A stretch of DNA of 64,000 bases, from assembly GCA_943914475.1 (NCBI GenBank), contig CALUCE010000003.1, forward strand, positions 1 to 64,000, given 5' to 3'. Under the pieces are notes generated by a model that had not been told where the DNA came from, did no database searches, and was given only the letters and a program-made list of their open reading frames with translations. Position 1 is the first letter of the stretch. Every line of letters starts with the position of its first letter. Positions 25,597 through 33,645 of the stretch are shown piece by piece. The translations under genes were made by a program, and so were the position numbers. Source of the DNA: an uncultured Anaerococcus sp. Its GTDB lineage: Bacteria > Bacillota > Clostridia > Tissierellales > Peptoniphilaceae.

Positions 25597-25625
25597 ATTT
25601 TATTATAAATTATAGTATATTTCAA
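25597..25625 (-). promoter_or_regulatory. Candidate promoter for the nucleotidase gene
   Basis: TTGAAA (25620-25625) and TAAAAT (25597-25602) are 17 bp apart on the minus strand, right after the HPr stop codon. Transcripts starting here would pass through the terminator hairpin before the nucleotidase start. Confidence 0.45.
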
Positions 25626-25640
25626 CTTACTTTTCTCGTC

Positions 25641-25907
25641 TTATAGGTCTCTTAATTTATTTTCAATTAAATCGACTAGAGCTTTTACTGCTGCTTCATC
25701 GTTATCTCCGTGAGCTCTGATGATAATTTCATCTCCCTTGTTTGCACTCATGGAAAGTACTGACATGATAGACTTGGCATTGTAGCTTCTTCCTTCTTTA
25801 ACTACATTTATGTCACACGGATATTTTACAGCTTCCCTGATAAACATGGATGCAGGTCTGGCATGTAAACCGATTTCATTTGCAATTACTACCTTTTCCT
25901 CGTACAT
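25641..25907 (-). CDS. Phosphocarrier protein HPr
   Basis: HPr carries phosphate from enzyme I to sugar-specific PTS enzymes and, when phosphorylated on Ser46, regulates carbon use with CcpA. The 88-aa protein has His15 in IGLHARPAS and Ser46 in AKSIMSVLSM, both in canonical places. Enzyme I is not in this window, so this is a solo ptsH-like gene; the Ser46 context argues for HPr rather than Crh. AGGAGG precedes the ATG. Confidence 0.94.
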   Translation of the reverse strand: MYEEKVVIANEIGLHARPASMFIREAVKYPCDINVVKEGRSYNAKSIMSVLSMSANKGDEIIIRAHGDNDEAAVKALVDLIENKLRDL

Positions 25908-25972
25908 AATACCTCCTATCTTTGCTTTATTTACAAGGTTTTATTTAACCTTTAGTCTTTTTATTCCATCTC

Positions 25973-26002
25973 ATTATAACACGTTTTCCTATAAAGATTC
26001 AA
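25973..26002 (-). promoter_or_regulatory. HPr gene promoter
   Basis: TTGAAT (25997-26002), 18-bp spacer, TGT-TATAAT extended -10 (25973-25978) on the minus strand. The leader carries a small AAGGTT/AACCTT hairpin (25936-25953). Confidence 0.65.
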
Positions 26003-26078
26003 TAGGCATTTAAGAAAACTTGTTAATTTTTTGCTTAAATATTTTATTTACTACAAATAATAGTTTTTAAGTCCCTTT

Positions 26079-26130
26079 AAAAAGAAGAGAAGGCAAGCAA
26101 AACAATCTTACTCACCTTTTCTCTCTTCTT
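26079..26130 (-). terminator. Terminator after the PepD gene
   Basis: AAGAAGAGA and TCTCTTCTT arms, extended by AGG/CCT with a bulge, close a 21-base loop; T5 follows on the minus strand. Confidence 0.7.
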
Positions 26131-26145
26131 ATTATTTTTTAATTC

Positions 26146-27570
26146 TTAGTGTTTAAATTCTTTTAAAATTTCCTTTAAGAATTCATAGTTTCTTTCTGCT
26201 GATTCTATATTTAGTCTTTCTCTTGGAGAGTGGGCTCCTTCGATAGCTGGACCAAATGAAATCATTAGGGTATCTGGCATCTTATCTTTTAGAATACCAC
26301 ATTCTAGTCCTCCATGGGTTGTGGCAACTACTTGTTCATTGCCAGTAAATTCTTTCCAAACTTTTCTTGAAATTTCTATAGCTTCAGATTCTTCTTTTTC
26401 CCAACCTGGATATTCTCCAACTTGTTTGGTTGCTCCACCGAACTTGTGGGCCAAAAGTTCTATCATAAAGGCTCTGTATTCCTTGTCAGATTGGATAGAT
26501 GATCTTACAAAGCTTGTAACTCTAATCTTATCATCTAAGTCTTCCAAAAGTCCTAGGTTAGATGAAGTTAGAATAGCATCTAGTTCTAAGTCCTTCTTAT
26601 ATAGACCGTCTGTACATAGGTAAAGGAATTCTACCAAGTCAGTTGATGATTTTTCTGTCATTACCTTGTCATCAAAGCTTGTTTTTTCTATAGAAATTTC
26701 TCCATTAGGGTCAGAATCCTTGAACTCGTGAAGGATATCTTCTTTTACCTTTTCTAAAATTTCTAGACAAGCATCAGCATTTTTAACATTTACTATAGCA
26801 GAGGCTTCGCTTGGGATGGCGTTTCTCTTTACTCCACCGGAGATTTTTCCAATCTTGTATTCTCCAAGCTCTATAATCATTCTGGAAAGTTGTTTGATAG
26901 CGTTAACTCTAAACTTATCAATTTCCATACCAGAGTGTCCGCCTTCAAAACCTGATAGGTCTATTTTTACAAACTCTCCACTAGGATCTTCTTCTTCTTT
27001 ATCGAAGGTGATTTCTACTTCTACCCCACCTGAACAACCTACTGTTAGGATTCCTTCTTCTTCTGAGTCAAGGTTTAGTAAGTACTTAGCATTTAAAACT
27101 GAAGCATCAAGGGCTGTAGCTCCTGTCATACCTCTTTCTTCATCTGTAGTAATTAAGACTTCTAGAGGTCCATGTTCTACATCATCTGAATCTAGAATTG
27201 CCAAAGAATAAGCAACAGCTATACCATTATCTGCCCCAAGTGTGGTCTTGTTAGCTGTAACCCAACCGTCTTCTACCAAAAGTTCTATAGGATCTTTTTG
27301 GAAGTCGTGGTCGCTTGAAGGTTCTTTTACTGCAACCATATCCATATGTCCTTGTAGGCAAATGGTTGGAGTATCTTCATAGCCTGGGCTTGCATCTTTT
27401 TTAATAATAACGTTGTTTTCATCATCTTGAATAACTTCAAGATTTCTTTCTTTTGCAAAATTTACTAAAAAGTCAGATATTTCTTGTTCATTGCCAGATT
27501 CTCTAGGGATTTGAGAAATTTCTTTAAACCAATGAAATATCGCTTTTGATTCTAAATCCTTATAATTCAT
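26146..27570 (-). CDS. pepD: Aminoacyl-histidine dipeptidase (PepD, M20 family)
   Basis: PepD is a cytosolic zinc dipeptidase that splits Xaa-His and many other dipeptides. At 474 aa it has GHMDMVAV with the first metal His, LGADNGIAVA with the bridging Asp, TTDEERGMTGA with the catalytic Glu, and a C-terminal AIEGAHSPRERL with the last His. The middle lid (about 200-380) dimerises. The ATG at 27570 is preferred because GGAGG sits at the correct distance; an ATG four codons up is part of that site. A peptide-fermenting lifestyle fits. Confidence 0.94.
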   Translation of the reverse strand: MNYKDLESKAIFHWFKEISQIPRESGNEQEISDFLVNFAKERNLEVIQDDENNVIIKKDASPGYEDTPTICLQGHMDMVAVKEPSSDHDFQKDPIELLVEDGWVTANKTTLGADNGIAVAYSLAILDSDDVEHGPLEVLITTDEERGMTGATALDASVLNAKYLLNLDSEEEGILTVGCSGGVEVEITFDKEEEDPSGEFVKIDLSGFEGGHSGMEIDKFRVNAIKQLSRMIIELGEYKIGKISGGVKRNAIPSEASAIVNVKNADACLEILEKVKEDILHEFKDSDPNGEISIEKTSFDDKVMTEKSSTDLVEFLYLCTDGLYKKDLELDAILTSSNLGLLEDLDDKIRVTSFVRSSIQSDKEYRAFMIELLAHKFGGATKQVGEYPGWEKEESEAIEISRKVWKEFTGNEQVVATTHGGLECGILKDKMPDTLMISFGPAIEGAHSPRERLNIESAERNYEFLKEILKEFKH

Positions 27571-27650
27571 TTTTACCTCCATATTCGTTTACATGATATA
27601 ATTATACTACAAGAGATTATCTTTTGATAGAAAATATCAATATTTTACAT

Positions 27651-27683
27651 AAGGAATAAGACCCTGCTTGGCGATTATTCCTT
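27651..27683. other. Hairpin in the pepD-ddl divergent intergenic region
   Basis: AAGGAATAA (27651-27659) pairs perfectly with TTATTCCTT (27675-27683), nine base pairs. No T run follows on either strand. It sits directly upstream of the ddl -35, so it could be a protein-binding site rather than a terminator. Confidence 0.4.
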
Positions 27684-27686
27684 TAT

Positions 27687-27715
27687 TTGCTCAAACATAT
27701 CAGATGTAGTATTAT
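27687..27715 (+). promoter_or_regulatory. Candidate promoter for ddl-murF
   Basis: TTGCTC (27687-27692), 17-bp spacer, TATTAT (27710-27715), 29 bases before the ddl ATG. Confidence 0.5.
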
Positions 27716-27744
27716 TTTTATAGAATTTAAGAGATGGAGATACT

Positions 27745-28794
27745 ATGATAAACGCTTATTTACTTTGTGGCGGTCCCTCCAGTGAACACGATATTTCTCT
27801 AAGGAGCGCCCTAAATATTTCTAATAATTTAAATAAAGAAAAATATAAACTAAAACTTGTCTATGTAGACAAAAAAGGTCGCTTTTCAAAGTCCTTTGAC
27901 CCCATAGATACTGAAGATGAATTTGACTTAGTTCAAAAAACTAAGGAAAATATTTTTGAATCTATAGGAGATTTTTGCCTAGAGCTAAAAGACCTTGACC
28001 CAGACAAAACCATTGTTATCCCAGCCATACACGGAACCTATGGAGAAGATGGAACCATCCAAGGATTTTTGGATGTAATAGGCATAGCTTATATAGGTAA
28101 TGGTCTTTTATCCTCTGCAGTTTGTATGGATAAGGTTACTTCCAATGATATCTTTGAAAAAAATAAACTCGACCAAGCCAAATACCTTTGGGCAAGTGAA
28201 GATGGACTTACAGAAGAATTTTTACAAGAATGCCAAGACTACATAGGCTTTCCACTTATAGTTAAGCCTTCTGCTAATGGATCTTCTGTTGGTGTAAACA
28301 AGGCTCACGACAAAAAAGAACTTCTAGCCTATGCCAAAGAAGCCTTAAAATATGACGAGAAGGTTTTGGTAGAAGAAATGGTTGAAGGTCAAGAAATAGA
28401 AATTGCAGTTATAGGAGATGAAAATCCTAAAGCTTCAAAACCAGGAGCCTATACCACCAGCCATGTATTTTTGGACTACGATGCCAAATACTTTGACAAA
28501 AATACCAAGGCTGCCCTACCTTATATAATGGATGAAGAAGATGAGAAAAAAGCTAGAGACTTTGCCATAGCCTGCTACAAGGCTTGCGGATGCCAAGGTT
28601 TTGCAAGGGTAGATATCTTTTATACCAAGGATAAAAAGCTTAAAATAAATGAAATAAATACCTTCCCTGGTTTTACTCCAACTTCATTTTTTGCAAGGCT
28701 AATAGATTTAACCTTTGATATAGACTTTTCAGAACTTCTAGACATTTTAATAGAAGAAGGTTTTAAAGCTTACGCTAAAAGGAGTAGCTTATGA
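27745..28794 (+). CDS. ddl: D-alanine--D-alanine ligase
   Basis: Ddl joins two D-Ala residues for the peptidoglycan stem. The 349-aa ATP-grasp enzyme has GGPSSEHDISLRSA at the N-terminus, HGTYGEDGTIQG, the phosphate loop PSANGSSVGV, an omega region with YDAKYFD, and EINTFPGFTP near the end for metal and product binding. It overlaps murF by ATGA, so the next two wall-precursor steps are co-translated. Confidence 0.97.
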   Translation: MINAYLLCGGPSSEHDISLRSALNISNNLNKEKYKLKLVYVDKKGRFSKSFDPIDTEDEFDLVQKTKENIFESIGDFCLELKDLDPDKTIVIPAIHGTYGEDGTIQGFLDVIGIAYIGNGLLSSAVCMDKVTSNDIFEKNKLDQAKYLWASEDGLTEEFLQECQDYIGFPLIVKPSANGSSVGVNKAHDKKELLAYAKEALKYDEKVLVEEMVEGQEIEIAVIGDENPKASKPGAYTTSHVFLDYDAKYFDKNTKAALPYIMDEEDEKKARDFAIACYKACGCQGFARVDIFYTKDKKLKINEINTFPGFTPTSFFARLIDLTFDIDFSELLDILIEEGFKAYAKRSSL

Positions 28795-30170
28795 TAAAAA
28801 GAACACTGGGCCAAATAGCCCAAATGCTTGGAGCAGAACTTTCAGATCCTGAATCAGCCAAGGTAGAAATCGAGGGTATTTCCACAGATTCAAGAACCAT
28901 AAAAGAAAAAAACTTATATATACCCCTTATAGGGGAAAAGTTTGATGGAAGAATCTTTATCAAAGAGTGTCAGGATGCAGGAGCAAGTGCCTTTTTGGTA
29001 GATAAGGATTTTAAAATCACATCTGGCATAAAAATCCCCCACATCATAGTAGAAGATACAAAAAAAGCCCTCCAAGACTTGGCCAAGGCCTACAGAGACC
29101 AACTTGATATAAAGATTGTGGGAATAACAGGCTCAAACGGGAAAACAACCACCAAAAATATCATAGCATCAGTTTTATCTAGCAAATACAAGGTAGAAAA
29201 AACCCAAGGAAATTTAAACAATGATATTGGTCTTCCAAAAACCGTCCTATCTTTTGATGAGGATACTGAAATAGGCATACTTGAAATGGGAACAGACAAG
29301 TTCGGTGATATTTCCCTTCTAACAAGGATAGCTAGTCCTGATATAGCCATTATAATGAATATAGGAGATTCCCACCTTGAAAATCTAAAATCCAAGGAAG
29401 GAATAGCCAAGGCCAAGCTTGAAATCCTAGAAGGGCTTAAGGAAGATGGAACTTTTATCTATAACGGAGATGACCCAACCCTAATAAAGGCCATGGAAAA
29501 AGTTCATATCAAGCAAAGAATTATATCTTTTGGTAAAAATCCAGGTGTAGACTTCCTTGTAAAGGCAGAAGATGAAACCAGACAAAGAACTAGTTTTTCA
29601 AAAGATGAGAAGTTTTACTCTGTCCCACTTTTGGGAAGCCACCAAGTTTATAACGGAGCTTGCTGTGTCTTGGTAGGAGAGATTTTTGGCCTATCCTATG
29701 AGGAAATTTCTCACGGTCTATTAAATGTAACAAGAGAAGCCAACAGAAATGCTCTTATAGAATGCCAGGGCTTTGATATCTTGGACGATGCCTACAAGTC
29801 AAATCCTCAATCCCTTATCCAAGGGCTAGAAACAACCAAGATTTTAAAGGGCTATGTAAGAAAAATTGCTGTTTTGGGAGATATGTTAGAGTTAGGAGAA
29901 GACGAAAAACAACTCCACTACCAAGTTGGCAGGAGAATAGATCCAAAAGATATAGAATATGTCCTATGTTATGGAGACCTATCCAACTTTATCTGCCAAG
30001 GAGCTTTGGAAAATTTCCCAAAATCCAAGGTTAAACACTTTGATAAAAAAGATGACTTGATTGATTATTTGAAATTTTTAATAACAAAATCAACCCTAGT
30101 CTTTGTAAAAGGATCCAGGGGCATGCACATGGAAGAAGTTATAGAATCCATAAGGCAACTTAGGGTATAA
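28791..30170 (+). CDS. murF: UDP-MurNAc-tripeptide--D-Ala-D-Ala ligase
   Basis: MurF adds the D-Ala-D-Ala made by Ddl to UDP-MurNAc-tripeptide. The 459-aa Mur ligase has GISTDSRTI in domain 1, the ATP loop GITGSNGKTTTKN (about 113-125), EMGTDKFGDI and NIGDSHLENL in the centre, and a C-terminal domain with DDAYKSNPQS and VLGDMLELG. It follows ddl with a four-base overlap and precedes a sugar kinase by 28 bases. Confidence 0.97.
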   Translation: MIKRTLGQIAQMLGAELSDPESAKVEIEGISTDSRTIKEKNLYIPLIGEKFDGRIFIKECQDAGASAFLVDKDFKITSGIKIPHIIVEDTKKALQDLAKAYRDQLDIKIVGITGSNGKTTTKNIIASVLSSKYKVEKTQGNLNNDIGLPKTVLSFDEDTEIGILEMGTDKFGDISLLTRIASPDIAIIMNIGDSHLENLKSKEGIAKAKLEILEGLKEDGTFIYNGDDPTLIKAMEKVHIKQRIISFGKNPGVDFLVKAEDETRQRTSFSKDEKFYSVPLLGSHQVYNGACCVLVGEIFGLSYEEISHGLLNVTREANRNALIECQGFDILDDAYKSNPQSLIQGLETTKILKGYVRKIAVLGDMLELGEDEKQLHYQVGRRIDPKDIEYVLCYGDLSNFICQGALENFPKSKVKHFDKKDDLIDYLKFLITKSTLVFVKGSRGMHMEEVIESIRQLRV

Positions 30171-30198
30171 TAGAAGTAGTAAAAATAAGGGAGGTCTT

Positions 30199-31128
30199 AT
30201 GATTTATACAGTTACACTAAATCCGTCTGTAGATTTATTTTTAGATATGAATAACCTGGAATATGGTAAGAAAAATCACGTTGATGATGAATTTACCCTA
30301 CCAGGTGGAAAGGCAATCAACGTATCCAGAGTTCTTTCCCAACTTAATATCCCAACTGTAGCCACAGGTTTTACCGGAGGTTACCAAGGAGACTTCATCA
30401 AGGAATGGCTAAACAAAGAAGATATAATGACAGACTTTGTAGAAATAGAATGTCAAAACAGAACAAATGTTAAGCTTCTTTTAAATAACGAAGAAACCAC
30501 CATAAACTCCTATGGACCAAGTGTTAGCCACGAAGAAATCGGAGAGCTTTTACACTACCTCTCAAGAGTTGGAGAAGGTGATACCATAGTTATGGGAGGA
30601 TCTGTACCAAAGCTTGAAGACCAAGACGACTACGATATTTACCAAAGAATGGTATCTCTAGCCAAGGCCAACAAGGCTCACTTTATAGCTGATATACCTG
30701 CAGAATATTTGGTAAAAGTTATTAAAGAAGGACCTATACTTGTAAAACCAAACAAGGAAGACTTAGAAATTATCTTTGATACCAAGATAGAAACCAAAGA
30801 ACAACTAGCCTACTACGGTAAGCAAATCGTAGAAATGGGTGCAAAATACGCTATCGTATCCTATGGAGCAGAAGGCTCTATGTTCTTTGATGATAAGGGA
30901 AATGCTTATATGGCTGACCAAATCGAAACAGAATATGTAGTAAATTCTGTAGCCTGTAGAGATGCCATGATAGGCGGATTTATAGGAACCTATGTAAGAA
31001 TATCAGATCCATTAGAAGCCTATAAGATGGCAGTTGCTGTAGCCACAGCTACAGCCAAGGTTGTGGATCTTCCAAATAGAAAACAAATCGAAGACGAACT
31101 TCCACTAGTAAAAATTACAAAACTATAA
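30199..31128 (+). CDS. PfkB-family sugar kinase (1-phosphofructokinase/tagatose-6-phosphate kinase type) with altered active-site motif
   Basis: The 309-aa protein belongs to the FruK/LacC branch: MIYTVTLNPSVD, GGKAINVSRVL (substrate end) and KPNKEDLE. The usual catalytic GAGD is replaced by A252-C253-R254-D255 (in VNSVACRDAM). The base Asp remains, but the glycine anion hole that holds the phosphate is changed, and Arg is unexpected. Activity may be weak, changed or regulatory. No fructose PTS or lac genes are adjacent. It is probably co-transcribed with ddl-murF and ends at a strong terminator. Confidence 0.85.
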   Translation: MIYTVTLNPSVDLFLDMNNLEYGKKNHVDDEFTLPGGKAINVSRVLSQLNIPTVATGFTGGYQGDFIKEWLNKEDIMTDFVEIECQNRTNVKLLLNNEETTINSYGPSVSHEEIGELLHYLSRVGEGDTIVMGGSVPKLEDQDDYDIYQRMVSLAKANKAHFIADIPAEYLVKVIKEGPILVKPNKEDLEIIFDTKIETKEQLAYYGKQIVEMGAKYAIVSYGAEGSMFFDDKGNAYMADQIETEYVVNSVACRDAMIGGFIGTYVRISDPLEAYKMAVAVATATAKVVDLPNRKQIEDELPLVKITKL

Positions 31129-31139
31129 ATCATATATAA

Positions 31140-31177
31140 ACACCCAGGACTTATAGAAAAGTTTTGGGTGTTTTTTT
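31140..31177 (+). terminator. Terminator of the ddl-murF-kinase operon
   Basis: ACACCCA (31140-31146) pairs with TGGGTGT (31165-31171), with ACTT/AAGT inside and T7 after. Confidence 0.85.
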
Positions 31178-31192
31178 GTAAATTTTTACAAG

Positions 31193-31222
31193 AAAAAAAG
31201 ACTCAGGAAAATCCCAAGTCTT
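31193..31222 (-). terminator. Terminator of mgtE
   Basis: AAGACT/AGTCTT arms (31198-31203, 31217-31222) with an inner GGG/CC pairing, and T7 on the minus strand. Confidence 0.75.
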
Positions 31223-31232
31223 AAAAATATCA

Positions 31233-32606
31233 TTAATAAATGTCCATAATCACCTTGGCAACTTCAAAGTAGCAAACCAAACCTATAGAGTCTACTATGG
31301 TTGTAATAAGTGGTGAAGCCATAATAGCCGGGTCAAATTTTAGTTTGTTTGCAAGCATAGGTAGGGTTGCTCCTACTAGCTTAGCCAAAGTTATGATTAC
31401 CAGTATTGTTATACCAACTATAAGTCCAATTTCAAAGTCAACCTTATCAAAAAGTATACACTTTAAAGCAGCCACAACTCCCATTATTACACCTGAAAGT
31501 AGGCCAACTCTTAGCTCCTTAAACACAACTTTTAGCCAATCTTTGCCAGTATCAATCTCCCCTGTTGCCATACCACGGATAACCAAGGTTGATGATTGGG
31601 AACCTGCGTTTCCGCCTGAGTCAGTAAGCATAGGCACAAAGATATTTAAAGCTATCAGTGATTGTATAAGTCTTTCATAGTTTTTCAAAATAGTTGATGT
31701 AAAAGATCCAGAAACCATTAGGAACAAGAGCCAAGGAAGTCTGTTTCTAGCTAACTTCCATACAGAAGTATCAAGATATTCTCCCTCATCAGGTGTTGTA
31801 GCAGCCATTTTTTGGAAGTCCTCGGTTGTTTCTTCTTCCATAACGTCGAAGATGTCATCAACAGTGATAATTCCAACCATTCTTCTTTCACTATCTACAA
31901 CAGGAAGGGAAGTAAATCCATATCTGGTAAATTGTTTAGCAACATCCTCTTGGTCATCGTGAGTTTCTATGGTAATAATATCCTCATACATAAGATCCTT
32001 AACCATAATATCCCTATCACTAGTAACCAAGGTTCTTAAAGAAACGAAGCCCAAAAGCTTTTTACCTACTCCTGTTACATAACAAGTGTAGATAGTTGTC
32101 TTGTTAGTTCCAATTTCTTTAATTAAATCTAGGGCATCACCCACAGTAAAATGTTCCTTTAATTCCACATACTCTGTGGTCATAAGGCTTCCAGCAGAAT
32201 CTTCTGGGAAGTTTAAAAATTCATTAACAAGTTTTCTCGTTTCGTTATCCGATTTGGTCAATACTCTCTTTACAAAGGAGGCGGGCATTTCTTCTAGAGT
32301 ATCGATCATATCGTCGAAATTCATATCCTTAAATATGTTATCAACTTCTAGGTCTGTTATTCCAGATAAAAGCTTTTGCTTTTGATCATGGTCAAGTTCA
32401 GCAAATACTTCAGCAGCGTCATCTTTCTTAAGTAACCTAAAGACTATAACAGCATCCTCATCGCTCAAACTCGAAATAAACTCCTCAATGTCTATAGGGT
32501 TTGTTCTATTTAGTAAGCTTGCAAGATCTAAAAACTTTTTTTCACTTAATAATGAAGCAAGAAGCTCTACTCTTTCTTCAAAATTATAAGGTGTGTTTTG
32601 GCGCAT
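31233..32606 (-). CDS. mgtE: Magnesium transporter MgtE
   Basis: MgtE is a gated Mg2+ channel. The 457-aa protein has an acidic N domain (about 1-125), two CBS domains (about 135-255, with SLPVVDSERRMVGIITVDD) that sense cytoplasmic Mg2+, a plug helix, and five membrane helices with the pore motif MLTDSGGNAGSQSS. ATG is preceded by AGGAGG. No M-box riboswitch fits in the short leader. Confidence 0.97.
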   Translation of the reverse strand: MRQNTPYNFEERVELLASLLSEKKFLDLASLLNRTNPIDIEEFISSLSDEDAVIVFRLLKKDDAAEVFAELDHDQKQKLLSGITDLEVDNIFKDMNFDDMIDTLEEMPASFVKRVLTKSDNETRKLVNEFLNFPEDSAGSLMTTEYVELKEHFTVGDALDLIKEIGTNKTTIYTCYVTGVGKKLLGFVSLRTLVTSDRDIMVKDLMYEDIITIETHDDQEDVAKQFTRYGFTSLPVVDSERRMVGIITVDDIFDVMEEETTEDFQKMAATTPDEGEYLDTSVWKLARNRLPWLLFLMVSGSFTSTILKNYERLIQSLIALNIFVPMLTDSGGNAGSQSSTLVIRGMATGEIDTGKDWLKVVFKELRVGLLSGVIMGVVAALKCILFDKVDFEIGLIVGITILVIITLAKLVGATLPMLANKLKFDPAIMASPLITTIVDSIGLVCYFEVAKVIMDIY

Positions 32607-32640
32607 ATTTTACCTCCTTTTAGAAAAATCTTTCAGATTT

Positions 32641-32669
32641 ATCATAGTTAAGATTAATTGCTTTGTCAA
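32641..32669 (-). promoter_or_regulatory. mgtE promoter
   Basis: TTGACA (32664-32669), 17-bp spacer, TATGAT (32641-32646) on the minus strand; the leader is about 28 bases. Confidence 0.7.
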
Positions 32670-32748
32670 GTTTACTAAAAAATATTTTCTCAATATAAAG
32701 ACATTTGATAGGCTTTGATAGTTAATTTTTAAAAAGTAAAGGATAAGT

Positions 32749-32776
32749 TTGAGAAAGTCTTTCTTATCACTATAAT
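32749..32776 (+). promoter_or_regulatory. Promoter of the HAD hydrolase gene
   Basis: TTGAGA (32749-32754), 16-bp spacer, TATAAT (32771-32776), followed by AGGAGG and ATG 16 bases later, so the leader is very short. Confidence 0.65.
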
Positions 32777-32792
32777 ATAGCTAGGAGGAAAT

Positions 32793-33596
32793 ATGAGAAA
32801 AATTATTGCACTTGATATAGATGGGACTTTACTGAATTCTAATAATGAGATTACAGAAAAGACAAAAAGTAGTCTTTTAAAAGCTCAAGACTTGGGTCAT
32901 ATATTGGTAATTGCTTCTGGGCGTGATCCTAGGGGTGTTATGAAGTTTGCTGATATCTTAAATTTCAAAAAGCATGATGGGCTTTTATCTAATTTTAATG
33001 GAGGAAAGATTACTAATTATAGGACTGGAGAAGTTATAATAAACCATACCCTGGACTATAATTTGACCATGGAAATCCTTCAGTTTTCAGAAGATTTGGA
33101 TATAAATTATTTTATTTATGGAGAAGATGAAATTTTAACCAATTCTAAGAATACCTATTTTTTGGAGGAAACTGCTTCTAGGGCCTTTACTTCCTATAAA
33201 GTAGTTGAGGACTTATCTTACTCTTTGGACTTTGCTCCTCACAAGATCCTTTTTTCTATGGATCCAAAATATATAGGCAAGGATGCCAGTCTTATTAGAG
33301 AGAAGTTTAATGATAGGACTGACCAAGTTATGTCTACACCCTTTTATTATGAAGTAATGCCTAAGGGAATTTCCAAGGGCAAGTCCTTACTAGAGATAGC
33401 CAAATATTATGGCTTTGATATCAAGGATACTATAGCCTTTGGAGATGAAGAAAATGATCTTTCTATGATTGAGATGGCAGGAGTTGGTGTTGTTATGGCA
33501 AATGGTTCTGATTTTATGAAAGCCAAGGCCGACTTTGTCACCAAGTCTAATGACGAGGATGGAATTGCTTATTATTTAGAAAATTATCTTTTTTAG
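32793..33596 (+). CDS. Cof-type HAD-superfamily phosphatase
   Basis: This 267-aa protein has the HAD motifs: DIDGTLLNS (Asp8 nucleophile, Asp10 acid), ASGRDPRG, a lysine in MPKGISKGKSL, and GDEENDLSMIEMA. The C2B cap lies between about residues 85 and 190. Relatives dephosphorylate sugar phosphates, flavin or PLP; the substrate cannot be told. It is monocistronic between its own promoter and a two-way terminator. Confidence 0.9.
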   Translation: MRKIIALDIDGTLLNSNNEITEKTKSSLLKAQDLGHILVIASGRDPRGVMKFADILNFKKHDGLLSNFNGGKITNYRTGEVIINHTLDYNLTMEILQFSEDLDINYFIYGEDEILTNSKNTYFLEETASRAFTSYKVVEDLSYSLDFAPHKILFSMDPKYIGKDASLIREKFNDRTDQVMSTPFYYEVMPKGISKGKSLLEIAKYYGFDIKDTIAFGDEENDLSMIEMAGVGVVMANGSDFMKAKADFVTKSNDEDGIAYYLENYLF

Positions 33597-33601
33597 ACAA
33601 G

Positions 33602-33641
33602 AAAAAATCGAAGTGCCTAGGTCTTAGGACTTCGATTTTTT
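33602..33641. terminator. Two-way terminator between the HAD gene and the S41 protease gene
   Basis: Perfect 13-bp arms (A6-TCGAAGT and ACTTCGA-T6) with an inner CCTA/TAGG. Both strands end in T6, so it serves the convergent genes. Confidence 0.9.
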
Positions 33642-33645
33642 GCTT

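Noticed and set aside
32607..32660. M-box riboswitch before mgtE
   Set aside because: The promoter leaves a leader of roughly 30 bases, too short for that structure.
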